This document shows, piece by piece, positions 51,036 to 63,060 of a stretch of DNA of 64,000 nt. Below the pieces are notes generated by a model. The model worked only from the letters and a program-made list of their open reading frames with translations, was not told where the DNA came from and searched no databases. Positions within the stretch are counted from its first letter, which is position 1. The number at the start of each line of letters is the position of its first letter. A program made the translations under genes and the position numbers. The stretch spans positions 22,571,713 through 22,635,712 of the forward strand of contig NC_092574.1 of assembly GCF_037975245.1 (NCBI RefSeq), given 5' to 3'. This stretch comes from Apostichopus japonicus. Its lineage: Eukaryota; Echinodermata; Holothuroidea; Aspidochirotida; Stichopodidae.

Positions 51036-54000
51036 TGGTTCCTTGCTTGGGGTATATGACAATACACATAATATTATCAAGCAAGATTGGGCTCAAATAG
51101 TCCAAGTAATTGTGGTCCTACATGTTCCCATAAAGCCAACACTTTTGTGATCACAAAATGTGATCGGATTTTGGATCAAAAGGCACTTTTGAGATCTAAA
51201 TATGGCGTCGAAAATGTAAGAAATATAAGAGACCTACAAGCGTGTCAACAGATATGATAATATTGGTGACCTCAGATGACATGACCTTTAAGTTTCAAAA
51301 TGTTCCACCACCCCGTTCACAACTTGTCCAAAAATATCAATCATGTCACACCTTGGCATTGAGATTTAATTGCATTAAATTAAAAAATGAACTTTGAACT
51401 TGTATACATAACTTCACACACAAAGGTCACCCGAAGGTCAACCAATTGACATTTTTGATCGGTGAGACCTAAATTAGAGCATGACTGTAAAAATTCAAAC
51501 ATTTTTTATTTGCCCATTTTCTCCCCCCAAAATACTACTTTTTTTAACATTAGCTGACCTTTGGTGACGTTGGACCACATGACCGTTAAGTTTGAAAATA
51601 TTCCCCTATACCATTTGCAACTTGTCCAAAAAAATAAACCTTGTCACACCTTGGCACTGGGAGTTATTGCATTAAATGTGTGAAAATTAACTTTGACCTC
51701 ATATAACTTCTCACACGAAGGTCACATGGGGGTCAACCCATTGACATTTATGATCAGAAGGTACCTTTAACATCTGAAAATAGCATCGAAACTGTAAAAA
51801 TCCACAAAACACGAAAAGATCACCAGAGGTCAAATTGAGGTCAAGGGTCACCCAGATGCGGGTCGACAATTGGATTACATTGAAGCAACTCCCAACCCTA
51901 ACGGACAATTTGTTCTCAAGTTACCGCAAAAATACTAGTTTTTTATCATTAATTGACCTTTGGTGACCTCGGATCACATGACCCTTAAGTTTGAAAATAT
52001 TCCCCTATACCATTTGCGACTTGTCTCAAAATATCAACTGTGTAACACCTCGACACTGGGAGTTATTACACTAAATGTCTGAAAATTAACTTTGACCTCA
52101 TATAACTTCGCACATGAGGTCACACGGGGGTCAACCCATTGACATTTATGATCAGAAGGTACCTTTAACATCTGAAAATAGCATCGAAACTGTAAAAATC
52201 CACAAAACACGAAAAGGTCACCAGAGGTCAAACTGAGGTCAAGGGTCACCCAGATGCGGGTCGACAATTGGATTACATTGAAGCAACTCCCTACCCTAAC
52301 GAACAATTTGTTCTCAGGTTACCGCAAAAATACTAGTTTTTTATCATTAATTGACCTTTGGTGACCTCGGATCACATGAACCTTAAGTTTGAAAATATTC
52401 CCCTATACCATTTGCAACTACTCCAAAAATATCAACCTTGTCACAACTTGGAACTGGAAGTTATTGCATTAAATGTCTGAAAATTAACTTTGACCTCATA
52501 TAACTTCGCACACGAAGGTCACACGGGGGTCAACCTATTGACATTTATGATCAGAAGGTACCTTTAACATCTGAAAATAGCATCGAAACTGTAAAAATCC
52601 ACAAAACACGAAAAGGTCATCAGAGGTCAAATTGAGGTCAAGGGTCACCCAGATGCGGGTCGACAATTGGATTACATTGAAGCAACTCCCAACCCTAACG
52701 GACAATTTGTTCTCAAGTTACCGCAAAAATACTAGTTTTTTATCATTAATTGACCTTTGGTGACCTCGGATCACATGACCCTTAAGTTTGAAAATATTCC
52801 CCTATACCATTTGCAACTTGTCTCAAAATATCAACTGTGTAACACCTTGGCACTGGGAGTTATTATACTAAATGTCTGAAAATTAACTTTGACCTCATAT
52901 AACTTCGCACACGAAGGTCACACGGGGGTCAACCTATTGACATTTATGATCAGAAGGTACCTTTAACATCTGAAAATAGCATCGAAACTGTAAAAATCCA
53001 CAAAACACGAAAAGGTCACCAGAGGTCAAATTGAGGTCAAGGGTCACCCAGATGCGGGTCGACAATTGGATTACATTGAAGCAACTCCCAACCCTAACGG
53101 ACAATTTGTTCTCAAGTTACCGCAAAAATACTAGTTTTTTATCACTAATTGACCTTTGGTGACCTCGGATCACATGACCCTTAAGTTTGAAAATATTCCC
53201 CTATACCATTTGCAACTTGTCTCAAAATATCAACTGTGTAACACCTTGGCACTGGGAGTTATTATACTAAATGTCTGAAAATTAACTTTGACCTCATATA
53301 TATTTAACATACAAAGGTCACCTTGGGTCAACTTATTGACATTTTTGATTGATGAGACCTAAATTAGAGCATCAAACTATACAAATTCAAACATTTTTTC
53401 TTTGCCCATTTTCTGCCCCCAAAATAATAGTTTTTTAACATTATTTGACCTTTGGTGACCTCGGATCACATGACTGTTAAGTTTAAAATATTTCCCTATA
53501 CCATTTGCAACTTGTCCAAAAATATCAACCATGTCACACCTTGGAACTGGGAGTTGTTCCATTGAATGGCTGAAAATTAACTTTGACCTCGTGTAACTTC
53601 GCACACGAAGGTCACACGGGTGTCAACCAATTGACATTTTTGATCGGAAGGTACCTTTGATATCCAAATCTAGCATCAAAACCAAACATTTCCTTTTTTG
53701 CTCGTTTCCTCCCAAAATAAGAACATTTTTTCTAATGTGACCTTTGACCTTTTGACCTTGGTTTCAGATGTAGTTTAATCTCCTGATTCCAAAAAACAAA
53801 ACGAAAAGTCTGTAAAACCATCCTAACTCCTACCGAAAAACTTTGACCCCATATAACTTCCCACATAAAGGTCACACGGGGTCAACCCATTGACATTTAT
53901 GTTCAGAAGGTACCTTTGACATCTGAAAATAGCATCAAAACTGTAAAAATCCCAAAAAACATGTAAAGGTCACCAGAGGTCAAATTGAGGTCAAGGGTCA

Positions 54001-54467
54001 CCCAGATGCGGGTCGACAATTGGATAACATTGAAGCAACTCCCAACCCTAACGGACATTTCCTTCTCAAGTTATTGCAAAAATACTAGTTTTTTATCATT
54101 AATTGACCTTTGGTGACCTCGGATCACATGACCGTTAAGTTTGAAAATGCTCGCCTAACCAGTTCACAACTTGTCCCAAAATATCAATCTTGTCACACAT
54201 TGGCACTGGGAGTTATTGCAGTTTTAATATTTTCGGTTTTTGGACCATAACTGACCTTTGGTGACCTTTGTGGGCACCAGAAACAATAGGGCACACCTTC
54301 TCCATATGGCGGATCTATAGTCCAAGTTTGGCCTCAATCCAACATTCCCTTATTGAGATAGAGCGTACCCAAGCAAGTGTCACAGACACACACACACACA
54401 CACACACATACACACACACACACGCCAACCTGACTGCATAGGTTCCTTTTGCTAAAGCAAGGAACCA
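51036..54467. mobile_element. Repeat element bounded by TGGTTCCTTGCTT inverted repeats, filled with tandem units
   Basis: TGGTTCCTTGCTT (51036-51048) is exactly inverted at 54455-54467 (AAGCAAGGAACCA), 3.4 kb away. The right end also forms a local hairpin (GGTTCCTTTTGCT...AGCAAGGAACC, 54441-54466). Between the ends lie the 399-bp tandem units and, near the right end, a CA microsatellite (about 54385-54422). No transposase or helicase frame is visible, so it would be non-autonomous. The true ends may lie slightly outside these repeats, and no target duplication was confirmed. Confidence 0.5.
51265..54265 (+). repeat. 399-bp tandem repeat rich in AGGTCA half-sites
   Basis: The landmark TGACCTTTGGTGACCT or a close variant lies at 51555, 51954, 52352, 52751, 53150, 53446, 54104 and 54252. 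Four intervals are 398-399 bp with high identity; outer copies are truncated or rearranged (296, 658 and 148 bp) and more diverged. Each full unit holds many nuclear-receptor half-sites: TGACCT-TTGG-TGACCT is a direct repeat spaced by 4, AGGTCACCAGAGGTCA is another spaced by 4, and the following AATTG-AGGTCA and AGGTCAAGGGTCA give spacings of 5 and 1. Near 53740 TGACCTTTGACCTTTTGACCT adds spacings 1 and 2. Receptor binding is inference. Confidence 0.92.
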
Positions 54468-55130
54468 AAAATGCTTCATATGCCACTTTTTTTTGGTTTG
54501 TATCATGTAAAGGCCGTCCACATCTCTGACTAATCACAGAAGCTCATTAATTTTTCATTAATGAATGATGATCCGACGAAAATTGGACTGGATTCTTCTC
54601 CCTGCCTTTCCGTGACTGATCACATTGAGGACAGTTGAGTGTTAGGTGAATTTAGCCAGATTTCATTAATAAAAACTATGGATGAAAAATGCTCTGGCGT
54701 ACATTCTCGTAACTTCATGAATTATGCATTCCCAGCGATAAGGCACGAAACCTATTAAAAGCCATGAAAACTAGGTAGACTCATGTCTACCTGTACAGTT
54801 AGACAAAAGCTGAACAAACCAGTGAGATCTGTAAAGTGACAGGTCACCATCCAATGATCTGAAAACTAGACTTGTTCTGTCTCTGAGAGCAAAACACAGG
54901 TCGGTTATAAAGAACAAAACGGTTTCTATGTGTAGAAGAATATGATTCACAATGGTCCATGTGCTAAACGTCTGTCAAATTAGGCTAAATAAATATTTAA
55001 AAATTTAGAATAAAGAAAAAGTAATAAATAAATAAATTCTCCACTCAGATGAAGACTTTGCTTCTAGAAGAGTTACTAGGAAAAGGGATTTTACATGAGA
55101 CATACAGAGAGACTACAAAGGATACAAAAA
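54468..55130. other. Probable intron of the neurobeachin-like gene
   Basis: Lies downstream (minus strand) of the exon at 55215-55351. No further exon was recognised. Confidence 0.4.
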
Positions 55131-55190
55131 AGACAGACAGACAGACACACACACAAAAAAGACGGACAGACAGTTTGACAGACAGACAAA
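55131..55190. repeat. (GACA)n/(CA)n simple repeat
   Basis: AGACAGACAGACAGACACACACAC followed by GACGGACAGACAG and GACAGACAGAC, only about 20 bp inside the intron from the splice donor of the neighbouring exon. Confidence 0.85.
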
Positions 55191-55214
55191 TATGAGAATC
55201 GGTAAGTGACTTAC

Positions 55215-55351
55215 AGATGCATTTATCTTCTTGAAGTCCTCATCTTCCTCCTCAACATCAAAATACATCTCAGAGGCGGTTATCGACAGAGTCCCTTTAG
55301 CTATGACACAGGGGGCCACCAGTGAAGCCTGCGTACTATACACGACTGTAC
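55215..55351 (-). CDS. NBEA/LRBA: Internal exon of a neurobeachin/LRBA-family BEACH protein (start of PH-like domain)
   Basis: Neurobeachin and LRBA are large cytoplasmic scaffold proteins in vesicle trafficking; a PH-like domain packs against their BEACH domain. On the minus strand this 137-bp exon starts after TTTTTGTTTTTAG and ends at a GTAAGT donor (55209-55214). It begins with two bases of a split codon (phase 1, most simply Gly if the previous exon ends in G) followed by 45 whole codons (phase 0 end). The peptide runs TVVYSTQASLVAPCVIAKGT, then LSITASEMYFDVEEEDEDFK, then KINAS. The order STxAxLVAP, KGTLSxTxSExYF, acidic run, FKKI is the signature of the first strands of the neurobeachin PH-like domain. 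Cys in VAPCV and Asn in FKKIN are small departures from the form I remember. The upstream and downstream exons were not found in this window. Which of NBEA or LRBA it is closer to cannot be told from one exon. Confidence 0.87.
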
Positions 55352-56850
55352 CTAAAAACAAAAAATTACAGCAAATATCTCCATTTTAGTTGTGTATTAA
55401 ATTGCTTCATTCTTTTATTGTTTAATTCAATTTCAAATGAAATCAGAACAGCTCAAATCACCCAGTTTACTACATTCCCCAGTTGTATTGGTGGCTTTTA
55501 GTATAATAACACACCTAATATGGTAATAATGGACGGTTTGGGTAGGTTTCTTTATGATCATATATAGAACCAAATAGTGAGAAACACATGGAGAGAATAA
55601 AAAGCAAAGTATAAAGAAGGGGGGAGGAGGGGTTTGTTTTGCATAGCTTAAATATAATAGAAGGGATGAAACATTCTTGTAAGCAGTCGGAAAGGCAACT
55701 GTCTAATTTATCAAATACCCATTGAGTTCCTCAAGCACTAGCGAATTTATGCAGAGAACAAGTTTTAAAGCAAAGTCATACCCCCTTTATTCCAAATTCA
55801 CTAAAATTGAATTATCTATAGTAGAAGGGAGAATTACCAGAGGTGCAGCAAGAGTGGGTGGGGTCAAGCAGAGTAAGAGGGTAAAAGAAAGGGGAAGCAA
55901 ATACTTTGAATGTGATCAGTACTGCTTGAAAATATCAGATCTTATAACCGATCACACTTGTCTATTGTGTTTAATAATGAACAACTTTTAATATCTATAT
56001 TATGACAGAAGACCCAGGCCTAACCTGATGAACTTGGATGAAATGGTTTTGTTACAAACCAAATAGTGATCTATCAGTTTTGGACATAAGCATGCATCTG
56101 TAATTCTCTATGATGCAATAAGGTGGTTAAAAGGACTGCAATTTTTCGGTATAAAATTAACATTTCAAAAGTCCTGGGATGATGGTAGTTCGCAAGGTAC
56201 AAATTTTGGCAGGCTTACGACGTATTTTTGGTATGTGTAGGTAAAAGATTTCTTAGGGTTGATGGTATACTGATGTAACTTGTAATATATGCGATCCCCC
56301 AGGGTATGTGTAGGGTACCAGTGCAGGAATTAACAGGCACAAAACTACTTTAATTTGGTGGTGTACTAAAGGTAACATTGGTGTATGAGGCTCTTGGTAT
56401 TACTTTTTTATATGAAATATAAATTCTCCATTCCAAATAAATATTCCCCATTTGAGGTGAGTGCAGGGTACTGCTTGCAGGTAACGCTAGGCACTTGATT
56501 GTTGCTTATTGGTGGTACACTAAGGGTGAGGGGTGTAAGTTTGGTAAACTGACACATTTGGGGGGAAGATTGGATTGGTGTTTGCAGGCAGCACCGTTTG
56601 AAGAACAAAATTAGATGGATTTAATAGAACTTGAATACCAGGGTAAATTTCATATTAAATACCTCTTTCATTCATACTTAGTAAAGATTCCTAAATCCTA
56701 TTGGTCCATTCAGGTCAGCTGACCGTGGTTAATCCTGTAACGCACGGTAAAATTACGGGGCATCACTTTAATAAATCTTTGGTTATATGTAACCAAAAAT
56801 GTTTTGTTTTATGATTTTTCCCCCACACAAATGGTAGTGTATGAATGAAC
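55352..56850. other. Probable intron, no exon recognised
   Basis: AT-rich. Near 56720-56763 the string GTGGTTAATCCTGTAACGCACGG resembles the arms of the palindromic element at 56851-57016 and may be a fragment of a second copy. Confidence 0.4.
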
Positions 56851-57016
56851 GGGTTAATCAAACGGTCTAGCGTGCGTTACTCACATGATTAATGCACTCC
56901 GGGTGTTAATGCTATCGCTGGATGCATTCAAGCTCCGCCCTCGTGCATCGCTTGCATTATCCCCCGATTGTGCATTAATCCTGTGAGTAACGCACGCTAG
57001 ACCGTTGATTAACCCC
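56851..57016. mobile_element. 166-bp near-perfect palindromic (foldback) MITE
   Basis: The left arm begins GGGTTAATCAAACGGTCTAG and continues CGTGCGTTACTCAC; the right arm is its reverse complement with one base indel and few mismatches (GGGGTTAATCAACGGTCTAG when inverted). Pairing continues, less exactly, through the middle (TTAATGCTATCGCTGGATGCA against ATAATGCAAGCGATGCA), so nearly all of the element can fold back on itself. It is GC-richer than the flanks. No clear target duplication was seen. Confidence 0.75.
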
Positions 57017-57424
57017 TTAATATCCAACTTTTTTCTTGTTTGTTTGTTATTGTTTACCTGTACTTTAACACATCACGTCAACATAATTACTGTACCAATA
57101 AATACAATAGTATCAATGAAGGATGAATTGGTAGCTGATACACAGAACCAAGATAAAAATGAAGCACTTAAATAACGGATGATTGTAAAACAACACAAGA
57201 TACAGGTGAAGATGAACTACACAATCAGAGAATTCTAAAGATACTTGTTTGTTCAATGAGCATTGAAAATACATAAATTATAAATATTAATTCAAAATAC
57301 ATATTTCATAAATAAAATACATAAATAAAAAAATTCATTATTATAATGCAAATCAAGGACAATATTTGTTCAACCTATTACTGTTTATTTATTTTTCATT
57401 TTTTTTTTATTCTTTATTTCATGT
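57017..57424. other. AT-rich DNA, probable intron
   Basis: Contains repeated ATACATAAAT/AAATACATA strings near 57265-57335 only. Confidence 0.35.
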
Positions 57425-59060
57425 TTCTTTTAATCTATCTACTCTTTCAACCTATATTGCATGTTTCCTTATAATCTGTCTACTCTTTCAATCTTTATTT
57501 ATTTCATGTTTCTTGTAATCTACTATCTTATAGTCTACGCTAATGCTACTCTCATAGTCTACTCTTTCAACCTTTGTTTTTTTCATGCTTCTTTTAATCT
57601 GTCTACTCTTTCAATCTTTATTTATTTCATGTTTCTTGTAATCTACTATCTTATAGTCTACGCTAATGCTACTCTCATAGTCTACTCTTTCAACCTTTGT
57701 TTTTTTCATGCTTCTTTAAATCTGTCTGCTCTTTCAACCTTTATTTCATGTTTTCTTATAATCTGTCTACTCTTTCAATCTTTATTTATTTCATGTTTCT
57801 TGTAATCTACTATCTTATAGTCTACGCTAATGCTACTCTCATAGTCTACTCTTTCAACCTTTGTTTTTTTCATGCTTCTTTTAATCTGTCTACTCTTTCA
57901 ATCTTTATTTATTTCATGTTTCTTGTAATCTACTATCTTATAGTCTACGCTAATGCTACTCTCATAGTCTACTCTTTCAACCTTTGTTTTTTTCATGCTT
58001 CTTTAAATCTGTCTACTCTTTCAACCTTTATTTCATGTTTTCTTATAATCTGTCTACTCTTTCAACCTTTATTTCATGTTGCCTTATAATCAGTCTGCTC
58101 TTTCAACCTTTGTTTATTTCATTTGCTCTTATAATCTGTCTACTCTTTCAACCTTTGTTTATTTCATTTGCTCTTATAATCTGTCTACTCTTTCAATCTT
58201 TCTTTATTTCATGTTTTCTTATAATGTGTCTACTCTTTCAACCTTTATTTCATGTTTCCTTATAATCTGTCTACTCTTTCAACCTTTATTTCATGTTTCC
58301 TTATCATCTCTGTACTTTCAACCTTTGTTTATTTCATGATTTTTTGATCTGTCTGCTCTTTCCACCTTTATTTCATGTTTTCTTATAATCAGTCTGCTCT
58401 TTCAACCTTTGATTATTCAATTTGCTCTTATAATCTGTCTACTCTTTCAACCTTTGTTTACTTCATGTTTTCCTATAATCTGTCTACTCTTTGAACCTTT
58501 GTTTATTTCATGTTTCTTTTAATCTGTCTACTCTTTGAACCTTTACTTCATGTTTTCTTATAATTTGTCTACTCTTTAAACATTTATTTCGTGTTTTCTT
58601 ATAATCTGTCTGCTCTTTCAACCTTTGTTTATTTCATGTTTCTTTTAATCTGTCTACTCTTCAACCTTCATTTCATGTTTCCTTATAATCTGTCTACTCT
58701 TTCAATCTTTCTTTATTTCATGTTTCCTTATAATCTGTCTACTCTTTCAACCTTTGTTTATTTCATGTTTCTTTTAATCTGTCTACTCTTTCAACCTTTA
58801 TTTCATGTTTCCTGATAATCTGTCTACTCTTTCTACCTTTGTTTACTTCATGTTTTTTTATAATTTGTCTACTCTTTCAACCTTTGTTTATTTCATTTTT
58901 TTTAATCTGCCTATTCTTTCAACCTTTATTCCATGTTTCCTTATAATCGGTCTTCTTACAACCTTCGTTTATATCATGCTTTTTAAAATCTGTCTACTCT
59001 TACAACCTTTATTTCATGTTTTCTTATAATCTGTCTACTCTTTCAACCTTTGTTTATTTC
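57425..59060 (+). repeat. 41-bp minisatellite, about 40 units, with a 123-bp higher-order unit
   Basis: The consensus is roughly TTTCATGTTTCCTTATAATC followed by TGTCTACTCTTTCAACCTTTA, about 41 bp. In the left part a variant carrying GTAATCTACTATCTTATAGTC recurs at intervals of 123, 164 and 123 bp (landmarks 57501, 57624, 57788, 57911), exactly 3, 4 and 3 times 41. The right part is made of simple 41-bp units with more scatter. The array lies in the probable intron of the neurobeachin-like gene. Leu/Phe/Ser-rich frames across it are artefacts. Confidence 0.9.
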
Positions 59061-62000
59061 ATGATTTCTTAGTTTTTTTTTTTTTTCACTAAGATCTCAC
59101 TTTCTTATATCTTTTATTACTTCTTTTCCTTTTTACTCCTTAGTTTCCTATTTATTATTATTTTTTATTTTTACAGGAATAACATTAAACTGAAACTGTG
59201 TCTGGGTGGTGTTTTATGTGTTGGTGCTATGATGGTGCAGGAAGGAAGGTTAATTTTCAGGAAAGTAAGAAAATCCTCAATTATTGTGAAAGACTATGCA
59301 TCTTTATCATCATAACACAGTGGAATGGTTGATTATATCTCAAACTTGCATTTACTTTCTTTGAGAAAGTGTAACTTTTATTGACAAAGTGCAATATTTC
59401 TAAAAAATACAGTAAATTTACTGCATTTCGACACATTACATACACAAACCTGGCACACTTCTAACAATTCCTCTAGTTGTTTGTCAAAGTAACTTATACA
59501 CTATATACATGAGTTAATTATGAAAACTACATTACAAAATAATGGTAGCATTACCCAACACCTCAAATTAAGCAGCTCCAACACCACCAAGAGAAGGAGG
59601 ATTCCAAGCGCCATGCAAACACCATCAAACATTCTACTCATCATTTCATTGATCTTACGTATGTCATATTTACTTAACCCAACCCTCCCTCCCCCTGCCA
59701 CTATCCATCCCTCCCCCCCACCCTAACCCCTTATTTGTTTTGTTTCTTAATTATTCAGTACCTATGATAAACATGTTGTTTTAAGTTTGATTCCCTCTGT
59801 GACATGGATATTGGAGATACCTTTAAGATGTCTAATAACATCAAAGATTTTGTTTTTAGCTTACAGAAGCAATGGCAGGAAGATTACAAGGCCAAGAGAC
59901 TGCTGATCATGATAAAGCAATGGTACAGTGTTAGTAGTAGTATCAAAATAATCTTGAATAATTAGTTTATAACCTATCAATATGCTGAGCAACAACAAGT
60001 AATTTATACTTTTTGTATTCTTTTGTCCTTTTAATTTAGCCATCCTCTATCCATCTTTGGAAGGCAGAGAAATGACCAGCATCCCTCATGAAATTTTGAT
60101 GTTCATTCTACAGGTAATCTAGATAACCATCTCAGGCCATGTATAAATAAGGTAATATTTTCCTCTCTATCATAAAGGTACATAAAGGTCAATGTGTCTA
60201 TTAAGTGATAGGAAAAAGCAATTGACAGCCAAGGTAACACTTAAATCTGATTAAATACTTCCATGTTCGCTTGCAACCACTCATTAGGCACTAGAATACA
60301 CACAATTAATATGCTTGAATGCAGAATAGTGATACATAGATTCTAAGTTCTCAGGAATCTAACTCAATGTCACCACAACCTCGCCCTTCCCCTTAAATCC
60401 TAGACCGAAGATAAACTTCCAAAAAGTATTGAGATATAGAAAGAAACCGTCACCTGGAAAGGTTCTTATAAGGCTCTCTACTCACTGCTCACACGAATCT
60501 GCAACAGCCTCCCCAACAAAGCTCCCCCCACCCTACCCCAACCCGGACTCCTAAAATCCACCAGAGAAAACGAAGCAAAAGCAAATGTAAAACACCAGAA
60601 AACTAAAAACTGGTAGTAAAAGAAATCACTAAATGGCACTTCATGTTTAAGAAGGCTGTCCGATCAAAAATACATTAGCTGATGATTTTAACTGTGTTTC
60701 TTTCTCTAAGTAAGACTTGCCAGTTCTTAGTGTTTCTACCTTTTTCTCTGCTATTCAAGGAGCCTGATGCTACCCCTTTTCACTAACCCTACCTATCAAG
60801 ATGAATGCACACACTCTCTAAATACATCAGCTGTTCACAACTTGACAAGACTACGGATTTATCAAATTAATATTTCAAACTGGTCTCTAAACGAGTCACA
60901 ACCTGGAGCAAGTATTCCAAATTGGATCTTAAATTTATCTGCTTTTTCTTCCGCTCAAAAGAGAAGTTTACTTGGATATGACAGTCCTTTCCTTGGTATA
61001 TTACATTTAATGTTATTTCATGTGGGTATCTTTCATGTTACTTCAATAAATGCATTAATTTTAGCATTACTTTCTTTGTAATGATATCAACAAATAAACT
61101 GACTTTTGGCAGTTTTATTGGCTAAGAACTAACTGTACAGTAAACACACTGTAAAGTCTTCAACAGACTGCCTCCTATTCTTCACACACTATAAAACAAC
61201 ATTTCCGTATAAACTGGAATACAGAAGATATTTCTGTTTGATCTCTACAACTGAATTACCAAATTTGGACAATTTCCAATCTGAATTTTTTCCCTACCTT
61301 GACAACCCTAAATTTCAAGTACTCCATTTGCAAGGAAGCCTTAGAGTATGGTGTGTTTAGGAAGTCTCCAAAGGTAGAATGACATGACAGAAGATAGATA
61401 AATTAAACTCAACATATTGACACACCAGAGCAGGTCAAAGGTCAAACAGGATTCAGACTGGAGCCAACATTGGGTCCATCTGTGTGTGGGTTAGTAGGAT
61501 CAAACCGTTAGTTCTCTACCCATTACCAGTGCTAATGAAGGGGTTACCATTAAAGAAAGCCAGGAGTGGATATGCTGCTATTGAATATTCATAAGTTACG
61601 GTAGCCCATAGGGGACCTCTTACCTCGTTCTTGTGTTTCTAATTGCGCTATCAAAACTAGTAGAAACAAAAAGAGCAATAAATCCAGGTCATTAACTGGA
61701 AACGATACTCTGTTGTTAAAAATGGTTAATAATATAGAAAATTCTCAGCTGAGAGAAATAAATGATGAATAGTATGTGAAAAGAGAGAAAGATGCAAACA
61801 ATGGCATACACAATAATTAATGATATCTCATAATGCAAGGTGACCAGACATTCCTGATTTCTGGGGACAGTCCCCGGATTGGATAGACCGTCCCCAGAGT
61901 GTCCCCAGAATTGTCCTCGGATTTCATGTACTGTCACTTCATTTCCTGTTTTGTGGCCTAGAATGTAGTAAACTTGAAAGGGCTAAAAATTGCCTGTTTG

Positions 62001-62600
62001 TCAAGAATTTATTCAGAAAACGTGGGCATTTGACCATCAATCTTGATACATAGCACCCACCTCAAAAATCTCCACCCGTCCGTTAAAGGAACAGTGAACA
62101 TACTACCCCTTAAAGTCAACATAAGGGTCAACATCAATACCATGTGAAATTCCTGAAAACAAAATTATGGTCACCTTATCATACGGTACCTCTATGGATG
62201 ATATTGATGTTAATGGCAAGGTCGCATATATGGATAGGAAATGAGCTATGATCCAAATGCGAGATGAGTTCACTAGATATTACTGAGAGTATGAAATAGT
62301 TTGAGTATGGTCATTATGAATTGGTTACAGTGCTAAATGAGATGATAAAACACATTCTTTCTGTTTATGTAAATATTATTTCTTTGAACAAAAGGAATTT
62401 TGGAAGCAATCAGCAGAAGTTGTCAAACTTTGATGAGCAAAAATTGAGAATAATAACAAAATGGAGGATATCAATAATTCAAACCATAGAGAAAAATGAT
62501 TTTTTTTTCCCACCATATCATGAATAGAGATTTTGATTACCAGAAATGGTGACAGTACTAAATTTTAATTGTATCCTGTATGAAATCTTGACAGCCCTAA
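59061..62600. other. AT-rich DNA, no exon recognised
   Basis: The longest plus frame (60767-61081, 104 codons) has AT-rich codons and no supporting signals. At about 61840-61930 a GC-richer segment (GGTGACCAGACATTCC, CAGTCCCCGG, GTCCCCAGA repeated) looks like a dispersed repeat fragment. CTGGGGACAG and GTCCCC strings form short internal repeats there. Confidence 0.4.
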
Positions 62601-62619
62601 ACTAGAACATTCACATAAT

Positions 62620-63060
62620 CTAGGCATTTTGAGAGCAAACACCACTTTATGGGGTATTCCACAATGGTCTTCCACTGAGTACCCTGTGATACAATCTGTG
62701 TCTTTTGTGTAGATACCCATATGGTTACAATATGACCTGCCATCAGTAAACTCCCAGGGTACCATCTGTTTCTTGCATACACTCCCAAAATGGGAAATCA
62801 CATATTCTGTTGATGTTACTTTGTCAAAGCATCTTTTACCTTTTCTACATTCCCCACAGGGGGAAGTGATATGCCAAGCTATTGGTACTCTTCCTCAAAG
62901 GGTACCATCTGTTTGTTTTGTATACTCCCTATATGGGTAGTCATATGACCTGCCATTGGTACTCTTTTTTAAGAGTACCATCTGTTTGTTTTGTATACTC
63001 CGTAAATGGGAAGTCATATGACCTGCCATTGGTACTCTTTTCTTGAGAATATCATCTATA
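62620..63060 (+). repeat. 73-bp tandem repeat, 2-3 clear units plus diverged copies
   Basis: TACCATCTGTTTGTTTTGTA, then TACTCC, a 10-base variable part, TCATATGACCTGCCATTGGTACTC recur with starts at 62903 and 62976. More diverged copies run leftward to about 62620 (ACAATCTGTGTCTTTTGTGT, ATATGACCTGCCATCAGTAA). Confidence 0.75.

Noticed and set aside
57461-59029. Leu/Phe/Ser-rich membrane-like ORFs
   Set aside because: Products of the 41-bp pyrimidine-rich minisatellite; frames shift between units.
60767-61081. 104-codon plus ORF in the neurobeachin-gene intron
   Set aside because: Codon use is AT-rich with no bias, there is no recognisable motif, and it lies opposite to the named exon's strand.
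61716-61937. Minus ORF with GQFWGHSGDGLSNPGT-like segment
   Set aside because: The segment comes from a locally repetitive GTCCCCAG-type sequence that looks like a dispersed repeat fragment and not an exon.
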